A DNA stretch of 64,000 nt from assembly GCA_004794785.1 (NCBI GenBank), contig SJOL01009743.1:801456-865455 (forward strand). The letters are read 5' to 3'. Position numbers and translations under genes: made by a program. Under the pieces are notes generated by a model. That model saw only the letters and a list, made by a program, of their open reading frames with translations. It did no database searches and had not been told where the DNA came from. The stretch is from Opisthorchis felineus (lineage: Eukaryota; Platyhelminthes; Trematoda; Opisthorchiida; Opisthorchiidae). Shown here piece by piece: positions 24,901 to 36,900 of this stretch. Numbering within the stretch: the stretch's first letter is position 1; every line of letters begins with the position of its first letter.

Positions 24901-27900
24901 TCATAAACGAAAGATCCAGCTGGATTCAGTTGAGTCTCCTGTCAAAACAAAATTAGTTGGCCAATGAGAATATTTGTCGAAATCTGTCCAATTTTGATTT
25001 AGGGTGAACATAGATTTAACGGAAACTAGAGGACTGTGCCTACCTGATGAGCCCCATGAAAAACTGGTCGTGAGCTGTCGAAGAATTTTCAGCAACTTTA
25101 CGAGTAGCCTGTTACATCTAGACAGTGCATTGCGATATCTTGAATATCGTATCAACTGAAGCATGGGGTGGGCTGGCGTAGCACATCCAGTTGAAACGGA
25201 CCATCAAAAACGAGATATTCAACTGGATTCAGTTGAGTCTCCTGTCAAAACCAAATCCGTGTGCAAATGAGTATATTTGTCGAAATTTCAATCAAACTTT
25301 GATGCACTTCTGTACGTCTTACGTCGGATGGATGATTCGTGTCGCTGCATGGTGCAAGTCCCTGAAGTGCGCTAATTCTCAGCACACAATCGCGCCGTAT
25401 AGGGAATTCTTGAGATGTAAAAATGTCACCAATGCTTTCAAATAGTTTCACAAAACTAAGGTGGGCCTTCTCCGTCTATGTGCGTAGTAAGTTATCCAAC
25501 ACTAAGTTGTTTAGTTATGCTTTTTGAAACACTACCTACGTCATTATAAGCCATTGACCCTATCCATATAGTTACCTTTTCTAAGACCTTTGCTTGGGTT
25601 GGCTTTATCACTGCTGCAAGGGAGCCAAGAGCACTGTATCTGATATGCTTTTCATTTCCGCCTTGGAAACACTAAGATGTGAAGCGAATTTCAATTCAGT
25701 TGATGCCCGGTTGCAAACAAGGTATGGTGTGACAGCACGACAGCATCAAGTTCAGACGGATGGCATCGGTTCCGACTTGACAGTCTTTTATCCGGTAGTT
25801 AGAAATGTCGCATTTTTCCATATCTTTAACCATTCAAACCGGCTTGCCTACAAGTTCGTGTAGTGGAACAGGTGGTTCTATTATGTGGAAAATACGCATT
25901 TCTTAGAAGATCACTATCCCCCCTAGAGTGGTTACTCTTATTCAGTTGCCTTTTACCGAGGATCCTCTACCGTGTTCATCGTCAAAGTGTAAGTCAAGTT
26001 GTTTGGTCCCACCCGCGTTGTCCATCGTGGTTCCTGAACTTTCTAAGCTCCCGACAGCGCCAGTGAGTAAACTCAGCTACAACAGACGCCGGGTTGTCTT
26101 CTTCATCATTGTCTTTCTGCAATCTGCAACTTGGATAAAGCATAACTTTATCTTTAGAATACACGTAACGTAATTCAGTTCTATCACGCCAATCTTCCTG
26201 AAACTGCGCTATTTAACACTTTCTTTTAGTTCAACTATATGAGTTTATTTCCCTAATGTTGTGATAGATTGACCATCTATGAAAATAGGTTATGGTAACC
26301 GTGCCCCTCAACCACAACCCATTCTGTTTTGGCCGGTCCAATGAGGCGCTTACGCTCACTATGGTTGTTCTATCAACATTCATTCGTGATTTCCAGGTTG
26401 ATAGTGAGACCACTGATGAAGATATGCAACTCTGTGTAGGGAGTCTCAAAGAAGGGGCTGTTTCCAGTTCGCTTGACTGGCCAAGTCACGGCTAACAGCT
26501 TCACAATTGGGATTCGTAGTACTGATCAGCGTAACACACTCGATGACCACAAAATTGCATTTGCGTGCAACGGCCCTAACGTATCTTTACTTCCCCATTA
26601 AAAAGAACTCATTTCATTTCGAGGTTAACGCTACTACGTCGTCATTCGTGTGCCCGGTTTTTATGCAGATATTTTTTAACCCTTCTAGGACTCGTCAACG
26701 CTGCTGCTGATGTGGTCCATGGCTCATCACCGCAACCGTCTTCTGGCTCCGAATGTTGTTTCATCCAGATCATTGCAGCTCTCAAAAGTGCAGGTTTCTC
26801 GGAAATGGTGCGGCAAGTAGAGACCTTTGTTTCGGAACTTCAGCGAATCACTCTTTTATGGGAAGAGCTTTGGCTTGGGTGCCTCTCGCAACATATGGAC
26901 GATCTAACGAAAAAGGTAATCTTGGACAACAGTTCGGTCCCTGTTGAGTCGTCGCAATACTATGTGTTATAGACTGGCTCTCAGGAAACGGAACTTTTCA
27001 TAGCATGGTTCTTATTCTCACTTCTACTGCTGTTTCTCCTGGTGCTAGGTTCTGATTAGGCATTTTTCCCTAAGTCATAACCTTGGAAGGGATTTTTCCA
27101 AGATCTTTTTCCCTAACAGAGGACGAGGAATTGTAGTCTGTCAACTCTTGAGGGTCCCTTTGTGCTTCATTGTTAGGATTCCATCGGGTAAACCCAATCA
27201 ACTTGCACTCGCTCGTCGCTATACTTGTAGGTACCCTAACAGGGGGTGGATAAAAGTACCACATCCTTCGAACAATGTTCTGGCCATGTTGCTGGACGTT
27301 TCTGTGTTTGTATTTTTCACTGCTTTCCTTCGCCTTTTTGCTCCAGTTTGCTCATCAGTAGCATTTTTCTCCGGCTAGGTTACATTACTCGAATCAGAAA
27401 TCAAGCGCTCTCTACAATTTGTCGATTCGGGCAATACTAGTTCTCCTGGTGACTCAGATGCTATGCTTCAGAGCTCGGATAAGGAGAATCGCGCCGTCCC
27501 CACTCCTGTACTACCGGCTTCATCCGTCGTGGCTGGCGACATGTCATCAAATGGGTTACGTACTGCTACTGAGCTATTACATCTCCATGATCAGAAAAAG
27601 TCTGTGGATCTTCTGCAAAATTTGCTGACAACTCAATACTTATCCGTTGCCCAACCCACATCAGACTTACTGGATCAACTCTGTGCCCTCACTTTGGACT
27701 TACAGCCAGAAACTCCGCACGAGGAGTGGTTCCAAAGGACGTTTGCTACTGTAAGCTCCATTCTCTTATTGGTTTTACAGTGTCTTCTCATCCACTTAAC
27801 GACTGTCGCTTGATAGCAGGGATGGTATTTTGGTCGAATGCTCATTTGCCTGAAGCTGCTTCCACCGGAACGGCACCCGTTTCCTTCTGTCGAGACCCTC

Positions 27901-30900
27901 TTGTTGTTTTTATCTTTTTATATCGTGTTCGAATTCCGCGAGTGATATTCAGCTCTGTTCGACTTTTTGCTTCACAAGGTTACGTTTCAGCTTGTCACCT
28001 AATGCTCACCTTTAGCTGACTAGTTGACAATCAGTTTTGAAACGAAACTTGTTCTTATGTTCTAGCGAGGCACCAGCAGACGGTGCTTCGTACACAGCTT
28101 ACTAGCCCTAATCCGAACAGTGAAGCTGAATGAAAGTTTTCTTGCATTCTGATTTTCTGACAATTGTTAGCAGTGTGGAGGAATTTGGGAATTTTCGATT
28201 GAGATTTCGTTTTGTGAGTGAAGCCAATCTATGCTGAAAAACCAAGAAGCGCTGTACAGCTGTTTCATCCTTATTAATCATCAGCAGTTCAAATCTCATC
28301 TATGTGAATTTACCACTCCCATGCCAAAAGAAACAGGTTGTTATGGAAGCTGAGTTCTCTCGTATGTTCTCTTATGCCCAGAATCACTATAGAAGTCTAA
28401 CACTGGAAATCCTGACTGTTGGTCATTCTGCGCCGCCCTTGAATCCCTACTCTTTTTTACACCCGTTTTTAGGTCGTGTCGGAACTTCGCGAATCACTAG
28501 TCAATCCCACAGACCTCAACGATGCCAAGCTACCCTTGGTTCTGATGCGTCAATTGATACATCAACTACATACTGTTCATCACTCACCAGGCGCCAGTCG
28601 TCTTAATCCTCGTGCACAGCCAACTGAGACTTCCCGCCGACTGGGAGTGGACATGCTTCCCCTGAACAAAACGTCGTTGGGCAACACACTTAGTCTGAGT
28701 CTGTATCATCTCAGTCCGCAATTAGCCCGGATGCAATTTGGCAGTTTTGGTACAATACCTCATATCAATAGCAAACAGGAGTATGACGTTAGTAATTCTG
28801 CCACTAACAATAGTAGCATCCCACTTCCCGGCAGATTTGATTTGGAGTCAGCTAGTTTGTCCAGTCGCGTAGCCGTTTTACCCACGAAAACCCGACCCAA
28901 ACGACTTTTGTTCCGTGCACAGAATGGTCACGCCTATCCGTACTTGCTCAAAGGACTAGAAGATCTCAGACTGGATGATAGGATTATGCGTCTGTTCGAA
29001 CTGGTTAACCTTGCCATGACTCGACGTCCAACCATGGATACGGAGCAATTCAGTCAAATTTGCGCCAGAACCTACGCAGTTACACCACTAGGAGTACGAG
29101 CCGGACTTTTACAAATGGTTCAAGGAGCTGCACCTCTGTTTGGTCTCTATAAACGTTGGCAAATCCGAACTAGTAAATTAGACGGTGATACTGTTTCATC
29201 CCAATCACCCAGTTTGACAGTTAGTGTCCCAAGGCCGGGAGAATTATTCCATGCCCGATTGAAAGATCTGCTACTGGCTGCCAACGTACCCTACCAGGCT
29301 CAGGTGCGCTCCAGTTGGCCGCTGGAGACGCTGAAAGAGGTGTTGACGTCTCTTGAATCAGAAACACCACCGGACTTGTTATCACGTGAGCTCTGGGCAG
29401 CCAACATGTCTTGTGCTGCTTGGTGGCGTGCCACGCGCACTTTTGCACGTTCTGCCGGAATGATGAGCAGTTTGGGTTATCTTGTTGGTTTGGGTGATCG
29501 GCATTTGGATAATCTATTGGTCGATTTTACTACTGGTCACCTGATTCACATAGATTATAATGTGTGTTTTGATAAAGGACGCACCTTACGGGTCGCTGAA
29601 AGAGTACCATTTCGGCTTACACAAATTATACGCCATGCCTTGGGCCCGGTTGCACAAGGCAACCAATGTCGTGGTTCCTTTAGAGTTGCCGCCGAAGAAA
29701 CATTGCGTGTGGCCCGTGAGATTCTGGACCCTTTGCTCACTCAACTAAAGGCATTTTTGATTGATCCGCTAATCGACTGGCAAACAAAGAAATCGACAGC
29801 ATCCATGCTGATCACCGATTTTACGCACCTGGGTGCTTATCTGGGCGGTGGTAGTTGGACGACGACCAAGCATCAGGTGGCAACGCAAACACGTAAACAA
29901 CGTCGAATCGAATCTGAATGTCGTTTGTACAGTGGTCTTGTGGCTACACGGCTTCTGGAGCTCGGTAACACAGCCTATTTTGGAGCAACTATTGCAGCCC
30001 TGGGTCAGGTAATCACCCACCTGTCCGTTTGGCAAAAGTGGAGAGCATCAGCCTTACTTTGTACCGCGACGGAGCATTCTTACAGACTACTTACCAACGC
30101 AAGTAGTACTGAACTAGAACACGCTGGGAACCGTTGTACTGCATGTGAAGCTGTTTCACAAACACTGGTTGATCTACAGCAAAAATTGCGTGATCATGTG
30201 AACGCCTGGGAGCAGTGTACCTCAGAACATCGTGAGCTGTTCAGGGAGCTGCTGGACCCCACTTGGCTGCCTAGCCTGCTAGCTGCCCAGGGTGCTCTCT
30301 GTCCCGAACTGTCCTTAGCGTTAACACAATACCACGCGGTTGCCCGTGTGTACCTGTCCCATCCGTCTTTGTGCCCTCTGAATGCTTGTTGGACAGAACT
30401 CGTTCGCACTCTCCAATCGACGATTGGCGTTTTCCTAGAAGAACCACTTTCAGACGCTGCTTTGGTATCTTGTCTGGATACGCTCAGTGATCATGGATGT
30501 ACGCGCCCTCCGAATTCCTTTGATCCTATTCTTTTACGTGAACTGGAAAAGTCGGTACTCGAAACCCGTCGTTTGGTAGCGGAACTCAGGGACAACGTTG
30601 CGGAAGACGCCGGTCCGATAGTACCAATCAATGAGCTTCAGTCTGTGATACGTCCCGAACTGGAAAACCTACATCTGTTCATCTACGATCAAGGTCCTGT
30701 TGGAGTAACTTCCTATTGTTGGGCCCTAATAGACTACCTACCTGGTCTGATAGCCAATCTACTTAGCCTTGAGACCGATCCACAGAGCTGGGCATCTGTT
30801 GATGTTTCGTTGAACAGTGCTCATGATCAGCCATCCAATTACCTAGAACATTTATCCATGTTCGTTGAATGCCTTGCAAGCTTATTCAGTGTACTGCATC

Positions 30901-33900
30901 ATCAACCAAGTGGCGCGTTTCACTTTACCGCCGGCTACGAAGCCGATGCTCGTCGCGAAACAGCCTTCCTACTCGGCGTCCGTGATGTTTGTCATTGTCT
31001 GGTTGGTTTAAAACTAAATCTTATTAGACTTCTATTACCAGCAGCAGCTGATGCGTTGATTGATGTTACCGGAGATCTCGCTGAAGACTTCTCCAAATTT
31101 GTTGCTCGACATCTTGCAGAGTCGAATCCCACGAGCTTACCCGACCTGGTAGGAACATACCTCGGCAACTATAACCTCTCAGAAAATCCATCAGCTACTC
31201 GCCTGCACCAAGTTCTGATAGCCGTGCATCTAGCACTCGTGAATACTGCTGCTCAGTTGGATGATATCGCTCAAAGAATCCGCACGTGCTCTGTAACAGC
31301 GCTTGCCTGGTACTACGTCGATATATTGGCTCAGGCTACTGCAACTATGTTGTCCCGATGCAGTGAATGGCGCGAAGGAGCCACTTGCTTATGGGGTTGG
31401 GAGTCTTCCGGTACATGCAGTTCTCAAGCGGAGTCCAGTCCCTGTTCCTGGCTGGACGAGATTTACGCCTCAGGTCTGATGGCGTTTGTCTCAATTCTGG
31501 ACGATTGTCGAGCTCACTGGCAAGCCATACAAACCGGGTCCGCTGATGTTCAGCAAGATATTCTGCTAACCCCGTTTTCTGCAACTGTCGATCGTTTTCT
31601 TGGTCGTCTGTCTTCACGCATTGCCCTGGCAAGTCTTGCTAGTTTGGCTGCTGGCCGTCTGTTCTGCGCACTGATTGAGGACACTGGAATATCTGTACGC
31701 CGCCTGGTGAACTCAAAAGTTGTCGGTGTGCCGGATGTATTGTTTACTCCTTCAGCTGAAAAGCTTGTTGAGGCGGCTGGTTTGCAATTGTCAGTCAGTC
31801 ATCCAATAGGAGTCCAGCATCTACGTGGCCCTGCATCCAATCTCATATACCGTCTGGTAAATCGTGCCACCAGAGCGAACGAGCGTGCTTCTAAGGCGCT
31901 AAAGTTGGAGCTGGTCGATAAACATTTGACTCACTTGAGCAGAAGTCTCGCCGCCTTCAGGTGGATCCACACACCTCAGTACAGTGCAAATGACACAGCT
32001 CAATTAACATCCGATTTGAATTTAGACTCAAAACCACAGCCTCTGTTTCCTTCGACTATTAGTGATGCGTTGACAGCAATCGAGACGGCGATTGCGAATT
32101 ATGAGTCAGTGTCCACAGATCGATCGAAAAGTGAAACATTCAGACTAATTGATGTGGCGCGGTCCGTTCAGTTCTTCGAACAACTGAGGATCACGTAAGT
32201 CCGTTCACTTCTATGCATTTTCTATGATTTCCCCCATCGTATTACCGCAGCGCAGTTCACCGTTTTCGTGCGTCCTATTCACCTCCAGACAGTAAACCTT
32301 TTGGTTATTTCATCAATTTACAGTTTCTGGCATTGAGAATGCGTTATTTTCTGTTCGCGTTTACCCTAAGAATTATTGCCAGCCTCTTTATCTCTACACC
32401 TAGTATCCCTAATTCAGTCCAATCAGTTCCCCATTTCCACCTGTAACCAATCCGGGCGCTTTCGATCTTACACGCCATAACGCTGAAATCTCAAATACCC
32501 AGAATGCCAGGAGTTAGTCATGTGTAAGGGCGCAACTACTCATTATCTGTATTGAGCTCAAAGTTAGGTTGCTCAAAGTACCCCTTTTTATTACCAGTCG
32601 TACCTATTATTCCTTTGTTGTATAATCACTTTCTCTAACTTGGTCCCTTCCGTGTTCAGCGGCCCCTCTAGTTGCTCTGCATATTACGTCTGTATGCAGC
32701 TGTTACACCAACTTAGAGAGGCTCTGGCTGCGCAGAAACGAGTGGTGGATCAGCTCACCGAACTCGATCGGATCCTACTCAGTCTCAAGGTCAGTTTTGC
32801 CGTCTCAATTTTTTTGAAACAATGCAGACTTAAGCGTCTGATCTGTGTGATATTCCGGTGACCAATGCACGTTACTTGATTTACTCATCATAATTTAGGT
32901 GTGTCGTTATCCCCTTGTGCCTAGTTAGTAGTTCCCAAGTGATGGTTTTGTCGGACCAGTCTTTCGGTTGCAGGACTCAGCTGCTTGTGTTTGACTCGTT
33001 ACATATGACTAATCAAAAGGCTACTCACAATAACTAAAGGCGATTTCCATTATAGCAGCAGTTACTTCACAACACAATTTCAACCATCATCATCAGGAAA
33101 GTAATCCAGTGTCTATGGCACACAGTTGACGGTAATTACTTTTGCTTCCTGTCAAACAAAACAACAGGTTTGTGGATAAAGCAAAAGAAAATCAGAAATG
33201 CTTCTAGCGCACATTGCTTTCGTTTGCAGCGATTGGCTGCTTTGGTCATATGAGTCGGGTTTTTCATACTTCCCGTGCATAGTATCGCCTCGTTCATCGT
33301 AACTTTTACCTCCAGTGCATAAATCTTGGATACTGAGGTGATATTTCGGCGGCAATTAGTTGTACGAGAGTGAAGCATCAATGTTGAACAGTGGTGTTAT
33401 GCTACCGATGATGTTGATGATGGCAGGCATCTAGTCCACGTTTGGCTCTTATTCTCCTTGCTATCGATGGACCAGCTGGCAGACAGTTTGTAGCTGAACA
33501 ATAGTTTGGTTTCTGTGGCGTAGTGCTCTGTCTCTGGTTCCTACGCACAACTGGGACCTGCGTCTGAGTTAAGCAAGGGATCTGTAGCTTGTCTAAGCTA
33601 CACCATTGCCCCACATATTCTCTGGTATGGCAGCGTTTCCAGATTATTGCCATACTCTGGCGATTCAGGCCGTCGGTGTGGCTGGAATCAAAAAACGTAC
33701 GTCCGATACGATTTCCGTAGAACACTAAGTATGCTGGGCGACACTGGATCTTTGTGCACATAAAAGTGTCCTCCTGCTGTTTGTTTCTTACAGGTCGACT
33801 CCATGGGATGAAAGATTCCTATTTCCAATGGTCGCACTTTGGGAGGTTCACTGCAAATGAGCCGTTACATAGGTTCAGCTCTTTTATTTGGCTCCCACAT

Positions 33901-36900
33901 CACTAGTTTTCGAAGGTAGATGACGTGCTGGCAATGGCTTGTGTGATTTCGTTCTACCTAAAGCCGTGGTCCCCGTAGTAATGTTTTGTATGCAGGCTTC
34001 AATCCCGTTTGCTATTCAAAGGCATCTCTTTCGGAACTGTTTGTCTCTGAACACAGGTGGTCTTATAAATGAGCCATTTTATCTTGCTGCACTCACTTTC
34101 CAGGGTGCTTGCCGGGGGAACCGCACCGGAAATAGGTCTGAGGTAGACAGTGGATTCAATACACGCGCATCGAGTGTTTTTCCGGCGTCCTTCATTAAGC
34201 CAGCCATGCCTAACGAACAGTGGCAGCTGTCTACTTTATGTGCTGCTTGACAACCTGTATGCTTTTTCCACACCAATGAATCCATGAAAAGTATTTTTTT
34301 TTAAAAATTAACGAATTTTACCGCTACTGTCATTGGCCACCCTGGTCCGATCTGTTTTTCCTCTGATACTTTGTTGAAATCACAGAACACGTCAGTCAGT
34401 ATTCACCCACGTGTCCCAAATATCATGTTAAAAACCACCTCTTTATCTATTACCTTTTTTCTCTTCCTGATCCATTTCGTAGAAGAAGTATGACCTCCAG
34501 TGGCCGGCTCAGGCGTGGCTTTCCACCAACTGCACTACGGAATCGAGTGGAGTATGTACTCTGAAAGAGCAAATGGCTCTTGATGTTAGTACTGCCAAGA
34601 TTACACTAAAGCATGCGTTGAAGCAGCTGAACCATACCCGGCATGAATTGCGTGTACCCAACACTCAGTCCGTAACTGCGCCGAATAATGCCATAATGGA
34701 GAAGACTTTGGCAACCGCAACCTCCAGGACGGCTGGACCGGTCATCGTCGGTCGTCAGTCTCAGAAAAACAATGTTGGACAACCCACTTCTTTCGGTCTC
34801 ATCGACTCTGGCTCGTTGCCTGCAACCAAACATTCTACCCTTGTCAATACCCTGCGAGTTACTTTGACAATGCTACAGTGCGAAAGACTGTCTGACATTC
34901 GACAGCTAGTGAAGATGCTTAGTAGATACGAGTTAGCAAGTGCCCATTTGCTTTCTGAGAATGACCAACCGCCTGAGACTACCGAAACTCTGTCACCTTG
35001 GTCCTCTTGGCTGGAAAGCCATCAGGCTTGGACACATAACGCTTCCCAACTATTAAGAAAACTGTCAAAGTTTGTTACCCAATTGGACGCCAACCGCATA
35101 CTTTCCACACTAGATCGCAAACGGCTAAATGCCAGTCAGCTACGTGAACTCGCAGCAGAAGCTGACCAAGCTGCGTCTATTCTAGCTGACTGTAATTTGG
35201 TAGCCAGGCAGGTTTGGTCAGACCTGATTCAGCCGTTGTTCGTCGCCATTCGTCGTACGGTGAAGTCGGACCCCCGCTTATCTCGCACAATTGAGAACTG
35301 TTTCGAAGGCCTTGAGAACCGTTTTGTGTCGTTGCTGGACCTGCTAATATCGGAGCCACCATCGGATAACTTAGCGGAAATCCCACGAAAGGAGTCTAGT
35401 GCACGTGAATCCAGAGCACAACTTGTAAGTATTTTTCTACACTTCCCACTGCCCCTCCGTCCGTAATTTTAGGTCGTTCAATTGGCTGCAGTTGCCCTCG
35501 AAGTTCCGATGTAGTCATTTCGGAAAATAAATAGGCCCAAGATCGAAAAATACCATAGTGCGGACTTTAGAGTCAACAAGTACTCAGTTTGATTATTGTC
35601 GGTCTGGGTAGAAACTCCCTCCGTTTTGTTCTCACTATAGATGTTTCATGTTTGAAGCCCTCTGGGTGTAATAGAGAGTAGTTTCAGTGTGCACCATATT
35701 TACTCTGGTGACACACTAAGACATCGATCAAGCTAACTTAAACTAAATCGCATATTACTTCGGTCCCAGCGTACGCTACACGAATGCAAAAACATGAGCA
35801 AGCTAGAGTTAAACCCTCCGTATTGTCAAGATAGGTACTGTCAGGGTCCCACTTTTATCAACTGCGAAACAATTAGTATCACTAAGTAGCACTTCTCCGG
35901 GTATGCTTCGCGTAAGTTATGCTTCCATAACCAGATTATCAACTCTCTTGCGGTGGTTATCCATAGCGGGCCTTAAACTATGAGTGAGAAACTAGTGCCC
36001 ATTACAACGTAGAAGTACATTAATTAGTTGTAGGTGTTTACGAGATTTGTAGAATTCATGCTCATACCCTCGTTTGAACAGTTGTTCTCCTGTTTTGGTG
36101 CAACCATTCTGGTGAGTCCACACCAAACGGGAGAAGCACTGGACTGGAGTTTCGCTGTTAATAGGGCCCACCGGCAGTGTATATCCTTGGCCGTGCCGAG
36201 TTTTGAACTCCGCACATCTGAAATGCGAGGCGGGCGTGTTACAACTACTCCACCAGCGCACGCTTGGCGCATCTGAACTGGCAAACGTGTTAATGCTTCA
36301 GTGATGCGATTGATTTGCCCCACTGCTTGAACGATGTCCCAGTAACTCTCTTGGTTGTATCGATCGATTGACCCACCTATCAGGACTACCCAGCTAGCGC
36401 CCCAGACGCTTGAAACCTGCGGAAGAACCTTTGCATTAGTTGTATGTGGTTGCGTTTTCAAGCGTCCATGGTGCTCCCTGACTGGGAAGTCCTGACAGGT
36501 GGGTCAGGCGATCGACACAACCAGGACAGTTACTGGATCGTCGTTCGAGCGTCGGGCCAACCAATCACATCATTCAAGCATGTTCGGCTGTTCAGACGCG
36601 AATATTCGGATACGTCCATCGTCCGCAGTAGTAGTGATAACACGTTTGCTCGCATGTCAGATGTACGGAATTCAAACTCCTGCACGGCCAAGGATATGCA
36701 TTGCTGATGAGATCTAATGAGGGCGAAACTCGCGTGAATTAATATTTCTACTAGCCGAAGCCATATCAATGTTCTCCCTTAACTGGATCATCGATCAAAT
36801 AAACGGATTGGGCGGACAGCTACTTTCGGGGCTGTATCAAACAGGGCGTATAAACTATGTACAGTTTGGTGACAACGGATTGTTGCCTGTTCCAAACTAT

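Larger units (their letters stand above)
24215..26688 (+). other. SMG1 intron with SINEs and a hammerhead-bearing repeat
   Basis: 2,474-nt intron. It contains two SINE-A copies (24398-24744) and repeat family D with a hammerhead motif (24885-25450). 25460-26688 shows nothing recognised. Confidence 0.7.

Noticed and set aside
28304..28606. Plus-strand frame overlapping the start of SMG1 exon J
   Set aside because: Different frame from the kinase exon; the splice acceptor at 28,472 and joining to [12 protein letters not shown] explain the region.
29221..32000. Several 60-95 codon minus-strand frames opposite SMG1 exon J
   Set aside because: They are antisense shadows of a strongly conserved coding exon.
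32700..32789. Alternative SMG1 exon K start at 32,700
   Set aside because: The TATGCAG acceptor there gives the wrong phase with exon J; the acceptor at 32,659 fits.
33402..33761. 119-codon minus-strand open frame in a SMG1 intron
   Set aside because: No known domain; begins in the RTE2 3' tail on the opposite strand, so it is likely repeat-derived.
36024..36461. 145-codon minus-strand open frame
   Set aside because: It coincides with the family C repeat; the similarity to the plus-strand frame at 36444-36707 comes from the inverted repeat, not from a protein family.
36704..36710. Calling the right family C copy an active hammerhead
   Set aside because: Core is intact but the stem III and stem I 3' strands do not pair and position 17 would be G; kept only as a decayed motif.
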